64,000 bases of DNA from Bactericera cockerelli (taxonomy: Eukaryota > Arthropoda > Insecta > Hemiptera > Triozidae), in NCBI GenBank assembly GCA_024516035.1, contig CM044955.1, positions 39,381,506-39,445,505 of the forward strand, given 5' to 3'. The position numbers were made by a program, and so were the translations under genes. Positions 33,118-45,489 of the stretch are shown here, piece by piece. Numbering within the stretch: the stretch's first letter is position 1; each line of letters starts with the position of its first letter. The notes under the pieces are model-generated. The model made no database searches. It was not told the origin of the DNA and saw only the letters and a program-made list of their open reading frames with translations.

Positions 33118-33343
33118 GATTTAATGTCCTAATTAGGACGAAAGCTTTACCATCCATTCGCTGGAAATCGTACCAGCTACCCACATTAAATTCACCCAGG
33201 CTGGGTAGGGCTGGAAATGTCAGCCTCACGTGTTCGGAGATAACAGAATTTTCTGTGTGAAAAGTCTGCCCCGACTGGGAATCGAACACAGGATCTCTGA
33301 ACTACGGGTAGTAGTCACAACCGTTACGTTACGGAGGTTGACT
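33118..33343 (-). mobile_element. tRNA-headed SINE sharing the 5S-SINE body, copy 1
   Basis: The minus strand has a tRNA-like head (CCGTAACGTAACGG ... GTGTTCGATTCCCAG) and then the body CAGCCTGGGTGAATTTAATG, GTGGGTAGC, TTTCCAGCGAATGGATGG, ending GACATTAAATC. The body is clearly homologous to the central domain of the 5S-headed SINEs at 14,866, 52,316 and 61,112. Confidence 0.8.
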
Positions 33344-33591
33344 TACACCTACTTGATACATACTATACATAATTATGTACCTATGTATAGTTATGTTTTG
33401 ACCCGCAGCTCTTAAATATACATAGAGTTATTACTAATTGCATTATTCCCACAGTGTATAAAAAAATCCTTTCTTAGTACGTAGGTACCTAATTACCAAA
33501 AGGATATTCTGTGCCAATTTGGGAGTCATTTGGTCTAGCCGTTTCGCAGTTCTTATATGTATACATGAATGAAATAATGTAAATCTTTTAT

Positions 33592-33776
33592 ACTTTCCTT
33601 ATCCCATAGTAAGGAAATTATTGTATTCGTCGAAAATCTGACCTACCCACCAGTTTTTTACATTTCTGGACGAATTATAACCTCGGGATACTAATAAAGT
33701 TGTTTTCGGCCATTGGTCCGTGCGTGTGTGTGTGTGTATGTGAGTCTGTATATGTGTGTATATGAGTGTGTGTCTG
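33592..33776 (-). mobile_element. Helentron-like element 5, 3' part only
   Basis: Terminal hairpin ACTTTCCTTATCCCATAGTAAGG followed by family sequence (GTATTCGTCGAAAAT, CATTGGTCCGTGCGTG) up to a GT-rich core array, after which homology stops. Confidence 0.65.
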
Positions 33777-33779
33777 TTT

Positions 33780-34185
33780 TGGTTTTGTGATGCGTGAAGT
33801 TTGAAGAAAACACATCTTGAAATATGGAGACAAAAGATTTTAGAAATTGAAGAAAGGGTGAACCTGACGCTATAAGTTAAAATTATAAAGACATGATTCG
33901 TTCAGGGTACAATCAAAACTTATTTTGTAAGTTAATTTATTTGAGATCTATCGTTAGCTTATCAATTTTCACTTTAATCTCTTAATCAACGCTTAATTTT
34001 AGTCAATTGTTAACTTTAAAATGTCAAATGATCAAAATATCATTAATATCGTAAACTAATCAACGGCACTAATTAGTTCATTAACGCGTAAGATATTTAT
34101 CACCTTGTGTTATAAAATTGAACGAAGCACCCTTCGTATTAATGATGAGATGATTGGAAATATTGAGGTGAAAAATAGTACCCAT
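33780..34185. other. Non-coding stretch
   Basis: AT-rich sequence between the Helentron fragment and the mariner element; nothing recognised. Confidence 0.4.
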
Positions 34186-34189
34186 TATA

Positions 34190-34950
34190 CGAGGTACGTC
34201 CGGAAAGTAAGGGGACACTTGTCGTAGGGGTTGGTAGGATTGTCTTTTTTTCAAGGTTGGCATACCTGCTTGTAGGGGAACTCCTAACGGTCAAAATGAG
34301 CCCTTGCCCATCTCAGTTCATTGGAAAATGTCGTCGCAGGAGCCCGTCGCGTCAACCTCTACAGGTGCCGTTTGCTCCACCTACCGCAGGTGCGAGATTC
34401 GGGCAGTTTATCACTTTGCGTAGGAATTCAGATGCTGAAATCCATCCTCAGCTACTCAAAACCTATGGACCTGAGGTGATTTCACGTTCCAAGGTTTTCA
34501 AGTGAGTTAAGAAGTTTAAAGAAGGTCGCACAAACACTCACGATGAAGAAAGAAGAGGCCGTCTGTCGTTTCAGAAGAACTTGTGCAGCAAGTCAATGAA
34601 AAAGTCGCAGTGATCGTCGTGTGACCCTCAAAACCGTATTCCTCTGACCTGGCGCCCTCGGATTTTCATCTGTTCACGAAACTGAAGAAGTTATTGGCCG
34701 GGAAAAGGTTTTTCAGCGACGAGGAGGTCAAGGAGACTGTGGAGAAGTGGCTGTTGGAGGTGGAGCAGAGCGTGTATGACGAAGCCATAAAAAAGTTCGG
34801 ACCCAGGATGCAGAAGTGAGTGGAGCTTGTCGGTGATTATGTGGAGAGATAAAGGACTATATTTGGAACTTACCCTGTAAATTTTATAAAAATATATGCA
34901 TTTTTCGAGTTTTAACATCAATTGTCCCCTTACTTTCCGGACGTCCCTCG
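34190..34950 (+). mobile_element. Mariner transposon, internally deleted
   Basis: Terminal inverted repeats begin CGAGGTACGTCCGGAAAGTA and end with its near-complement ACTTTCCGGACGTCCCTCG, flanked by TA on both sides. At 761 bp it is well short of the roughly 1.3 kb usual for mariners. The missing part is the middle of the transposase gene. Confidence 0.92.
34390..34850 (+). pseudogene. Mariner transposase, N- and C-terminal parts
   Basis: N-terminal helix-turn-helix part: NSDAEIHPQLLKTYGPEVIS, then KKFKEGRTNTHDEERRGRLS. C-terminal part: SSDLAPSDFHLFTKLKKLLA, which holds the last catalytic Asp of the DD34D triad in PSDF, then FSDEEVKETVEKWL. The first two catalytic Asp residues lie in the deleted interval. 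A TGA replaces the Trp codon after VFK. Family known; clade within mariner not decided. Confidence 0.88.
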
Positions 34951-34954
34951 TATT

Positions 34955-36820
34955 ATACAATGATGTGTATAGTAAAATAGAACTGTTTTACAGTTGTCTC
35001 CTTGCCCTAGCGGAGTATGCGCTAGCCTAGTGACTACTGTAAAACTGAAAATAAATAACATCATAATGGGGAAAAATCCGAGCTTTTATAAAATAAAACC
35101 AACACACTTTTTAAACCCTGTAGAAACAACGAAATGAGTAACAGATGTTTTTCAAGAAGAACAAGTTATAAATGCAATTAATAATAAAACACAGGAAGAG
35201 AGATGGAAAGAAAATCCCTAAATGTGTTTTTTGGCCCATCATCTTGTTTTATTTTGAGCAACCGAAAAAAGTTAATTGCTCGGTTGTTTTCATTGCTTCA
35301 GAAACACTTGGAACAAAGTTGAAAACTTAAATAATAATAGAAATCCGTTACATTCATTTCGAGAAAATATTCTATGTGTATAATAATAGTTTTGTTCAAC
35401 ATCCATCACATTTTTGGACATTGTTTGGGTATTTCTGGATTCGGTTCGGTTCGTCAAGTGAAAATATTCCATCCAATGCTGATCTAAAACAGCAAATCAT
35501 ATAATGGCAAAAGCATGTTGTTAAATAATAGGTACTTCTATTTTTTTCAATTTTCTGGTCTTTGAACAAATGAACACTATTCATAAATTGAGTACAATAT
35601 TATTTTAAAGTTTCCTTCAACTTGAATGATTGAAAATCTTAAAGAGATGTTAAACAACTACAAAAAATCATTTTCAGGCACATGCAGTAGAGCGGAACAT
35701 TTTAACTTAGGATGAATAACAACTAAAACATACTAGGCTGAATTATAGCTAATCAAGATTAACTCAAGGAAGTTAGGTACTCCTGTAAGCTGAAAATATG
35801 AACTAAGTCAATATGTATAATTATGTAAAGATGTAATGCTAAACTTTAAGTGCTGTAAAATTTATGTACTACATACCAAGATTTATCTCACAACAAGTTT
35901 GTAAAATGGGATGGGGAAATTTTTGTACACATAAGTAATCCCTTTTCAAGGTTCTTGGAGTTAATATGAAGAGTTTTACTGATCAGGAGCACACTTCTCT
36001 TGTTTCCTTATCTATTTCTGAAATATTGCAATATCCGTGTTCATGAGAAGAGGATAGATTTTTATCTCAAAGTGGTTGAAAGATTTGCATGGACGCCCAG
36101 ATCTTCTGACTGAACTCCTAGCATGTCAAATGATTTGAGTTAAAGTACTAAAATGAATGGGGTATCAAGACGGGCATTTTAAGCTCAATTTGCTGTTAAT
36201 ACCTCCAGATACATACACCAGCCTTACCAAGCATGGATTGGACAAGAAGTACCAACATCGTGAGTTTACTACTTTGTTGGCTACAGTAATTTTGTTGGAA
36301 AATTCTTCCCAAAAGAGTTTTTGAATTCACGACCTCTGGAGACAGAGAAGTGGTCTCAACAACTGCAACACAGAAATTGGCAATAGGAACAATAAATACT
36401 TATTTTTCATTGTTCCCAATATGACAGCGGTAAACTATACCTGATAGCAACAATGAAAACAAGTAACTGTTTAGCGACTTCTTTGTTATTTGTTGCGATA
36501 CATGAATTCAAATGAGCGTCTGTTTTCATTATGTTGCTACCATACCGAGAGCAGCGTTTCGGCTTTCATTAGTGTTACTCCTCGCTAGGAGTGATGAGGG
36601 AGCGCAGCTTTCTCAACAGACTAAATATGAAGATTACCATCACCCCCTTGTGAATTTTGTTGAAAAGGTCTTTAAATTAGAAATTAGTACGAATTTCACC
36701 TTCTTATCATTTACCGTTTACACATGGCAGTCAACTTTACTTTTGCCATTAATTGCTTATAATTTTCCGCCTTTTTCAAACGCCATACGGCCATACCAAA
36801 GATAGCTGAAATTTGTAATT
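34955..36820. other. Non-coding stretch
   Basis: No recognised gene or transposon. Frames at 35,290-35,584 and 36,512-36,805 show no domain-like pattern. Confidence 0.4.
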
Positions 36821-36825
36821 GTGAG

Positions 36826-36998
36826 ACCTTTTCAAAAATGTACAGCAGGAGGGAGGTTTCGTATTAAAAATGGACTTGGTTGCCGACATCGGGATATTGG
36901 TACCACTAAAAGAAAAATGAAAAAAAGCAAAATTTCAAACTTATTGAGAAAGCCCTCCAAAGATACTCTGGGATTTCAATAATTTTTCCCACCCTGTA
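36826..36998. mobile_element. Half of a TACAGGGTG foldback element
   Basis: Ends with CCCACCCTGTA at 36,988-36,998 and shares CTTTTCAAAAATGTA, GGTTTCGTATTAAAAATG and GAAAGCCCTCCAAAGATACT with the right modules of the element at 58,670-59,658. The left end is missing, so it is a truncated relative. Confidence 0.6.
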
Positions 36999-36999
36999 T

Positions 37000-37735
37000 T
37001 ATATGTGGATACAACATGAGGCTATTTTTAAACATTTGTTGTATCCTTTAAAATAATGATAGACACTTCTTTTATATCTGAGCAAGCTTTGAGCTATGCC
37101 AAGCTCTGTATTATAATAGCTCATAGAATTTGAAAGCAATTTTATTTTATTACAAAGGTCCAGTCCAATATATTTTATGCATTTTTAATTTGATACCTTG
37201 TGACCTTGTTGGCTTTATTATCATCGATGATGATGGATCCTCCATGAATATGGATTGCTACCATTATAATTTTATTAAAAGGAGAAAAAAAAAAACTTTC
37301 AAACAACACTGTTATTGTGAATTATCAGGAAACCAGTGTGAACATCACACAGCTCTCCTCATTCTTCACGAAGTCAAATTTCACGAAATTACTTATGAAA
37401 AGGGACTTTATTAATTGTCACGAGGGATGAACTCTCATATTTTTTGCATTTTTTAAATATCAATAACCACGTAGACAGTGCAACCAAATCTACCAAAAAG
37501 CGGTCTATTTCCTCCAGTGGCGACTTAACGGGGAGAGTTACTTGCTGAAAGATGATAATAGTTTAATCGATAACCAACCAACAGGAGTACGGTTTAGTAG
37601 TTGAAACTTTATATTTTGGCTGAGGGGATCCTAACCTACTTGGAAACTGGCACTGGGAACTGACTATCAAATTTTTTGGTGATAACATTACTTTCCTTTC
37701 TATATAAAAAAGAAAAGCAAAATACACATTAATGT
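37000..37735. other. Non-coding stretch
   Basis: Nothing recognised up to the hAT element. The last part is read through by the hAT frame without homology. Confidence 0.4.
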
Positions 37736-37739
37736 AGGT

Positions 37740-38648
37740 CAGGGGTGGCCAAACTTTTTTTGCGGCGGTTCCTTCTGGGAAAAATGGAAGCGCTCGCGGT
37801 TCCTCCCTTAGGTGGGATATTTCTTGGGCAAGGTTAGTCATTTCTTCGATTTTTACTTCCTTGAATGGATAAGCCATGTATGTCAATATGTCCTCCAGTT
37901 TTTGAAAATCACTGAATCGCCTTTCAAATTCAACTGCGAGTTCGGTTATTTGTTCCTTAAATGAATCCAAATCAACTTCGCTCTCGTCTGCTATTTCCTG
38001 ATTCAAGCAAACAAAAGCTGTCAGATTTTTGCTTTCGATGGAGGACACAAGAAGTTTCATTTTGTTTTTGAAGTGGTGTACAAGGTTATTCAACATCTCT
38101 GTAATATCACAGAGAAAAACCAGGTGCAGCAACCACTCTTTGTCTTCAAACTGGGGATAATCTTTTTTTCCAAATTTTTTTAGAAATTCTCTAATTTGAG
38201 GAAGAAGTGTTCTGAATCTTTTGAGAAACTTTGCCCGACTGAGCCAGCGTACATCAGTGTGCAATAATAACTCTCCATCCTCATTCCCACATTCTTCAAG
38301 AAGGAGCCGAAATTGACGTCTTTTCAAACTACTTGCCCGAATGGAGTTCACTGCTTTAAACGCTGGAGTCATGACATCGTTTCCTTTCAATATTTTTGAA
38401 GCAAGTACATGTTGATGAATGATACAGTGGTAGGACTTGAATGTTGGCATATCTTCATCTGCTTTGCACAATGCTATGAATCCATTGTGTCTCCCTGTCA
38501 TTGATGGGGCGCCGTCAGTTGTCATGGACACTATTTTGTGGATGGGACAGTCACTTTTTTTAACAAATTCCTTGAATGCATCATACACATCCTTACCTCT
38601 GGTTTGGTCCTTGAGAGAAATAATAGATAGCAGTTCTTCTTTGGAAGG
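37740..38648 (-). pseudogene. hAT transposase, central catalytic part (GTF2IRD2/SCAND3-like)
   Basis: The frame is open from an upstream stop at 38,649. It reads EELLSIISLKDQTRGKD, then VSMTTDGAPSMTGRHNGFIA with the first catalytic Asp, then the CIIHQHVLASKIL Cys/His motif and LLHTDVRWLSRAKFLKRF. Order and spacing match the transposases related to human GTF2IRD2 and SCAND3. The BED zinc finger and the hATC domain with the catalytic Glu are missing. The frame runs past the left inverted repeat into unrelated DNA and stops at 37,563. About 300 codons free of stops is notable and suggests recent loss of function. Confidence 0.92.
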
Positions 38649-38863
38649 CTACAACTACATGCAACGATGCAGTTTTTGATTAGGTGGGTACAGGTTTACA
38701 GGTAGGTACAAAAGAAAAATATTCAGAATAAAAGCAAAATCTTTTTTATTTTATCTAGGTTTCAAAAAAAAAAAAAAAACATTCTTGTAAAAATCTAAAA
38801 ATCTCAAAATTTCTTCGCGGTTCCCCAAAATAGACCCCGCGGTTCCCAGTTTGGCCGTCCCTG
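37740..38863 (-). mobile_element. hAT transposon, deletion derivative 2
   Basis: Ends CAGGGGTGGCCAAACT and AGTTTGGCCGTCCCTG, flanked by a perfect 8-bp duplication ATGTAGGT (37,732-37,739 and 38,864-38,871). Subterminal GCGGTTCC motifs occur on both sides. About 1.1 kb remain. The transposase centre is retained on the minus strand, while both ends of the gene are lost. A run of A at 38,766-38,782 lies near the right end. Confidence 0.95.
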
Positions 38864-38879
38864 ATGTAGGTATACCTAC

Positions 38880-39110
38880 CTTCATGAAATGTATAGAGCA
38901 GTCAGCCATATGTATAAATAATAAAAATACATATATGAAAATTATTTAAAAAATCTAACAAACGAAAAAAATATTGTTATGTTTTAATAATGTAATTAAA
39001 AATTATTCTATAAATGTACATTATTCTATCAATTATAAGAACAATCATTGATTTAATCGAATACAGCTAGGTCACTGTGGTAATTTTACGAATTCTCTTA
39101 GGTAATTATG
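38880..39110. other. AT-rich spacer
   Basis: Sequence between the hAT duplication and the next foldback element; no feature seen. Confidence 0.4.
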
Positions 39111-39112
39111 TA

Positions 39113-39576
39113 TCCCACAAAAAAACCTACCGTTAAAAAAGGGCCAAGTTCCAGAACTCCTATCCAAAAAGGTTTGCCAAGGAATCCTGTTTGTGGCCAA
39201 GTTATCTTAGGTACTAAACTATTTCTTCTATTAAAATCCGTTTTCTGAGTTCCTCATTTTGTATGCAAACTATCCTCTGACATGGTCAGTTTCGCTCCTT
39301 GTGATGGTTTTGGTAAACATATACTGTCATTTGGTAAACATAATTATATAGTCGTAATATTGCATACAACCGATGGCATAAAACTGGCCAAGTTAGAGGA
39401 TACTTTGCAGTTGAAAACATGCAAAATGAGGAACTCAGATAACGCATTTTAATAAAAGAAATAGTTTAGTACCAAGAGAACTTGGCCGCAAACAAGATAT
39501 CACTGCATTCATTGGCGAAACCTTTTTGAATGGGGTTCTGTAAATTGACCCTTTTTTAACGGTATTTTTTTTGGGA
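39113..39576. mobile_element. Foldback element with TATCCC ends, copy 1
   Basis: TATCCCACAAAAAAACC at the left and TATTTTTTTTGGGATA at the right are inverted. The arms pair over about 170 bp (GAGTTCCTCATTTTG with CAAAATGAGGAACTC; CTATTTCTTCTATTAAAAT with its complement). Flanking TA on both sides fits a TA target. Non-coding. Confidence 0.8.
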
Positions 39577-39734
39577 TATCATTACTATTTGTAAGTGGTT
39601 CGTTTCACAAACCTGCACAACTCAGAACCTGCAGTTTCATTATTATTTGATAAAAATTTTAGGATTCCTCACTGTAATATGCTCCCTAAAATGACACCGT
39701 TTAGCAGCAGAATCAGTCCGAAAGTACCGGTTTT

Positions 39735-40120
39735 ACAATACACCCTACCACCATGCAAAATTTAAGCTTTGTAGGTAGTAGAGAAGCACCTCAAAATTTA
39801 TATGCATAATCGAGTCTACTTCCTCCCTAAAATAACAACCTTTAACAACTTTATAAGTGCGAGAGTTCGAGTGTATTAGATTTTACCTTTTTTTTAGAGT
39901 AAACCCTACCAATATGCAAAATTTCAGCTTTGTAGGTAGTAGGGAAGTGCCTCATCATTTATATGCATAATCGAGTATACGTCTTCCCTAAAAGAACACC
40001 GTTTAAAAACATGATAAGTGCGAAAGTTCCGGTTTTCAGAATTTTTCAAAAACTTTTACAATAAACCCTACCATCATGCAAAATTTCAGCTTTCTATGTA
40101 GTCGGGAAGTGCCTCATATT
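39735..40120 (+). repeat. Tandem repeat of about 160 bp, 3 copies
   Basis: The block ATGCAAAATTTCAGCTTTGT with flanking AAACCCTACC and GGGAAGTGCCTCA recurs at about 39,753, 39,914 and 40,075, joined by CATAATCGAGT and CCTAAAA-ACACC segments. Non-coding; copies differ by about a tenth to a fifth of positions by eye. Confidence 0.75.
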
Positions 40121-40129
40121 TTTGATGAT

Positions 40130-40660
40130 CAGTCAGTGACAAAATTGCAAAATTTAAAATTCCTTTCCTCTGAAAGTTTTTGCAGTGACTATTGAAATTT
40201 TCAATGTCTTTTAATAATACTAGGACTATCTTTATTCCAAATTTCATATCTCTATGATCAATTGAACCGAAGATATGAGGATGTGAAAAACCGGATGAAT
40301 CGGTTCGTGTAAAGATACACTGCTGTGCTGGTTGAAACTTGGCCTGGCGCACAGCCGTGCGCTCAGATAATCGCTTTCTGTCGGCCTATCTATTTAAATA
40401 TTTGGTAATAAATTGTGATGTACATTAAAATATATTATATGTATTTTTATAATATTTCGGGTAAAAATGAATCGGAAATTTTTGCTAGAAAAAACCAAAG
40501 CTAAATATATACCATACCTACATACTAAATGTATGTAGGTATGGTACTTTGCTACTATATGCGTATAAGCATTTTACATAATTAATTTTTAATTTTTATT
40601 AGACAAATTATGGTTCATCTCTGATATTTTAAAAAAAAATTAATAGAATTTTTGTTGAAA
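40130..40660. other. Non-coding stretch with a perfect hairpin
   Basis: No gene recognised. TACCATACCTACATAC (40,510-40,525) pairs perfectly with GTATGTAGGTATGGTA (40,531-40,546) around 5 bases. Confidence 0.5.
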
Positions 40661-40669
40661 GCTAAAGCG

Positions 40670-40874
40670 ATCGTGGAAAGTCGAAATATTTGCCAAGTGT
40701 ATAAAATGTTGCAAAAACTTCCCGATTTCAGAAACTTCTAGAAATCCCTGAAATCAGGAAGTTTCTGCAACATATACATATACAATGTAAACCATTCAAT
40801 AGGAAGTATTGTCCGTGTCCACAATATTGGCAGTGTTTTACTTCAGATCAATTTCTAATATTAGAAATCGGAAG
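40670..40874 (+). repeat. Family X, internally deleted copy with 3' hairpin
   Basis: The 5' landmark TTTGCCAAGTGTATA and AATAGGAAGTATTG are followed directly by the 3' hairpin ACTTCAGATCAATTTCTAAT...CGGAAGT (40,840-40,874). A further inverted repeat (ATGTTGCAAAAACTTCC with its complement) lies at 40,708-40,771. Confidence 0.65.
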
Positions 40875-41016
40875 TAATATTTTTATATTGAGTTTCTAAT
40901 ACAAAATGGCACATAAAGTTTGAAAATTCACGAAAAGCATGTCGGATATGAGAATTTGAGAAAGCACTTGTGATTAACGTACCTAAATGTTTTTTTTTTT
41001 ATACCTATTAAAAAAA

Positions 41017-41652
41017 TCTGGTGTAAACATCACACGACTTTCCTTATCATATTAGGAATGGAAACGGGACCAAAAGTAACTGGTGACTCAAAGGCAACAC
41101 TAAGCTAAAAATCAATGCCAAATTCGTAATCAGCACCTCAAAATCATTGAATTTGATTTGTCACAACCCCCATCTAGGATCAATTATAAAAAAGTTAGTC
41201 AAAGCGGTCCCCCCCCCCAAAATACCAGTAAATTGGGGCCGAAGTCCAAAAAGTTCAAGATATCAAAAAAATGATCAGAGTAGACCCCTATTATTTTTGC
41301 ATTCTAAGAAAATGATGTTCTACAACCTTTTTTGTATCTTTAACCAATTCAAAGAAGCGGCGCTTGTGGCTAATATTTGCGGCCCTGCGGCCGCAGAATG
41401 CGGCCGATTTCAACCAAAAGTTTCGTGGTTTGTCTGGTGTATAAAATTAATTTCCATACCAAATTTCAAGTCTCTCGCTTTTACCGTTCTCGAGATATCC
41501 TGTTCACAGACACACACACAGACGCACGGACCAATGGCTGAAAACCACTTTTTTGGTATCCTGAGGCTATAATTCGTCCAGAAATGTGAAAAACTGGGTA
41601 GGTCAAATTTTCGACGAATACAATACTTTCCTTATTATAGGATAAGGAAAGT
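41017..41652 (+). mobile_element. Helentron-like element 2
   Basis: Starts TCTGGTGTAAACATCACACG and ends with the hairpin ACTTTCCTTATTATAGGATA...GT at 41,625-41,652. It contains GCGGCCGCA motifs and a short CA/GACA core near 41,508. Opposite in orientation to element 3, 280 bp away, so the two form a large interrupted inverted repeat. Non-autonomous. Confidence 0.7.
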
Positions 41653-41933
41653 AAAAATTTAGACCTCGGATACACATTTTAATTTATATTTTTAGACATT
41701 TGCAAAATATTTTATATCTTGACCACTCTAGCAGAGAGACGAGGAATCCATGGATTGAGATGTTGCTGGGTTTAAAATTCCAAACAATCAGACTATAAGT
41801 TAGTATTGGAGTTGAGCGCTTAACAAAAGGGAAACCGTTAATATGAACACTTGAAATATTTATAAGTGGATCCCTGCTGTTCTCTTTGCATATAGTGCCG
41901 GCTTCGACGGTAAAAAAGTTTTTCGTTTTTTTT

Positions 41934-42837
<904 letters not shown>

Positions 42838-42839
42838 TT

Positions 42840-43382
42840 TTCTATATTCTAGAGTCCCCAAAAATTTCTGTATCGGCAAGTCATGGTCCTTATTTTTTTA
42901 CATTTTTGTCCAAAATTTCTGATTTTCTTAAATATCAGAGTCAAATTATAATTAATTAAAAAATAAATATAAATAGCCTATGTAAAACAATCATATGCAT
43001 ATAGATACAAAATTTCATCAAAATTGGGTGTACCGTTCACGAGATATAAGCGTTTAAGTAAAAAGTTAGTGGTCAGGCGCATGGTCTCTTTCACCCAGAA
43101 CCGATGATACGAATTCGATGAATTTAAAATGGGACCATCTACAAAATGTCTCCTAGATGTGTGCAAAATTTCATCAAAATCCGTCGAGTAGTTTCCGAGA
43201 TTTGCGCGTTACAAGGAATCGTTTTAACAGACCGACAGTCGGACACAAAACCAAATTTGCTCAGGAGGTTATGAAACGTCCAGAAATATGAAAAAAAAAA
43301 AAAAATAATTAAAAAAACAATTTTTTTTTTACAAAAACGAACACAATACTTCCGATTTCTAATATTAGAAATTTCTCGGAAG
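42840..43382 (+). repeat. Family X, near-complete 3' half
   Basis: Contains the family landmarks CTTAAATATCAGAGTC, AAATTTCATCAAAATCCGTC, GATTTGCGCGTTACAAGG and GGTTATGAAACGTCCAG, and ends in an imperfect hairpin ACTTCCGATTTCTAAT...GGAAGT at 43,348-43,382. It begins immediately after Helentron-like element 3. Confidence 0.7.
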
Positions 43383-43384
43383 TA

Positions 43385-43940
43385 ATAATATGTATTCAAT
43401 CGGCCATCCCTCGGTAAAAACACCGCAGTTCTCGCTGACTGCGGTGAGACTGGATTGACTGTAAAAAAATCAAAAATGGAAGAAAAAATACAAAGACCCT
43501 TCTTTCAAAGATGGATTAGATTCTGCTAAATCTACACAACCTTAGCCTGAATGACCAGCCACCACTGCTGCTTGTTGCTAGCTGATAGTATCTTGTACGT
43601 TTTCGATACCTATTGTGAATTGGAATCAATATCCTAATGCTTTAATGGGGAATTTCTTTTCTAAAATATGTACCGCTGGTTTTCCTGATTACTTTTACCA
43701 CTTAGGTTTAGACTTTGTGTGTATTCAAAAATGAATTTATAGATACCTTCATAGTTCATTAGTCACTGACTTAATACTTTTTTCCTATCTCTTATTTAAC
43801 CAGAATAACTTTTGCTTTTTTTTTCTGATTCGGAATAATTGAGCAAGTTTGTGAAATGCATCTATCTAGATTTTCACTCAGGTATTTTTACATTTTACAA
43901 AGTAGTATATTTTCTTTATTGCCTTGTCCCAAACCTACTT
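43385..43940. other. Non-coding stretch
   Basis: A short inverted pair (CACCGCAGT...ACTGCGGTG) sits at 43,420-43,445. Nothing else recognised. Confidence 0.4.
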
Positions 43941-43944
43941 ATAA

Positions 43945-44040
43945 TCGGCACTGTTCAACTTCTTCCTCATGGTCTCACAGTTCACAGCTGGACGTCCTTT
44001 CTAACGCCAACTATGTTAAGGGCGTGAACGATTTGTAATA
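43945..44040 (-). repeat. SINE-like body fragment
   Basis: The minus strand has GTTGGCGTTAGAAAGGACGT and CCATGAGGAAG, matching 33,020-33,112. It is followed by TATCTGTTTAACGTCC as near 27,217. Probably an old SINE piece. Confidence 0.45.
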
Positions 44041-44044
44041 TTGT

Positions 44045-44815
44045 CTTTTGCTGGTACCTTATCTGTTTAACGTCCTCCTGAGCGTTATAATATAATACTG
44101 TCCATACAGTCATATTTATACACAATTACACATGTATTAAGAAATTATGTTTTACATTAGTTATTTTTTTATGTATTTTTTAATATAACTGGGTAACCCA
44201 TTGGTCACTGTTTCTTCATTATTTATTATAGTAGTACAAGATGACAACCATCTGTCACGGACAGAACCCACCCAACCACTTTTGAACGAAAACCTGAGAG
44301 CTTGAAAGAAGAATATAATGTGAAGACATGGCGGAGAGGCTAAAGCATTATCAGAAGAGATTCCATGGCACTGGAAAGGAGAAATATTGGAGGGTAAGAA
44401 TGAATGAGAGGAGAGGAAAGAAAATGATTGTTTCGGAGAAAAGAAATGACATAAACAGATTAGGAGAGATTCAATGTAGAGATAGGAGGGAATTTTCTTC
44501 TTGCTTGGGTACGAATGTTGTGGAGGTGTAAGGGAAGACAAATCTCACTGGAGGCTGTCGTCTTCTCCTCCCCACTCAACAGAACTTGAGCCTTTGCATT
44601 CATACCTGTACGGCAAGACCAGAGTATATTTACTGATTGGTCGTCACCTTGTCCGATATGGTGGTGCACTAGACTTGCATGCAGGGAACCCCGGGATCCA
44701 TCTTGGCAGAGACATGAGAGGAAAGTCTTCGATAACTAGCCTCACTTTTAAAGGTGAAGTAAACTGCATATTTCTTATACCTTTTTTTTTTTAGCAAGTA
44801 TCCTGCCCATTTTGA
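44045..44815. other. Non-coding stretch
   Basis: Purine-rich segment near 44,330-44,500 gives Arg/Lys-rich frames without known pattern. No transposon ends seen. Confidence 0.4.
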
Positions 44816-44829
44816 TTTGACAGAATACT

Positions 44830-45115
44830 GCAGAATTTACTTTGAAGAAGATATTGTAGAGTTTGAGTGAGTAGATTACAGTAGAATTTATTGAACAAGG
44901 TATTTGAGTGAACAGGATACTTTTGAATATTGAATGTGCAGGATACTTTAGAATATTGTGTGAGTAGAATACTGTAGAATTTTGAGTGAGCAGAATGCTG
45001 TTGTATTTTGAATGAGCAGGATACTTCAGAATTTTGAGTGAGCAGGATACTGTAAAATTTAGAATTTTGAGTGAGCAAGATTCTGTAGAATTTCAAGTTA
45101 GCAGGATACTGTAGA
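44830..45115 (+). repeat. Degenerate tandem repeat, unit about 27-30 bp
   Basis: Units of the type TTTTGAGTGAGCAGGATACT followed by GTAGAA repeat about nine times with many changes. Clear starts lie near 44,982, 45,009 and 45,035. Confidence 0.8.
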
Positions 45116-45124
45116 GCTTTGTAC

Positions 45125-45305
45125 GCACAGTGGCCGAGTGAGTAATTATTGCGCTAAGCAGTGCACGAGTGGTGGCCTGGGTTTGATCCCCGGCAGGCAG
45201 AGTTTTTGTTGTTCTTTACTTGGAAGTTCGAAGTCTACTCATATCATCTTGAGAAAAATGAGTAGCTGTTTTTATGTAAAAAGCGATCAGTTTCGGAATT
45301 CTAGG
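45125..45305 (+). mobile_element. tRNA-headed SINE family 4, copy 1
   Basis: Head GTGGCCGAGTGAGTAATTAT ... GGTTTGATCCCCGG, then body TACTCATATCATCTTGAG and AAAATGAGTAGCTG. Copies at 51,198, 54,690 and 55,752 share the head and body. No flanking duplication could be fixed. Confidence 0.75.
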
Positions 45306-45489
45306 CAAATAACCTGGTATGACACAACACAACTGTGACAAGTGTCTCACCCTTGTAGACCATCTTCGCTGATCTCCTATAGTAATAATCTTTACTAATG
45401 TCATTAGCAAACACATTTGTTATGCTCTCATGAAGTACTGGTGTCCTTTTCTGTAAGTGGCTGAAGCCTTTTCATTTCACCCCGCCTAT

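Noticed and set aside
44161..44541. 126-codon frame on the minus strand and the overlapping Arg/Lys-rich plus frame
   Set aside because: No conserved pattern. They arise from a purine-rich strand, and I could not place them in any family.
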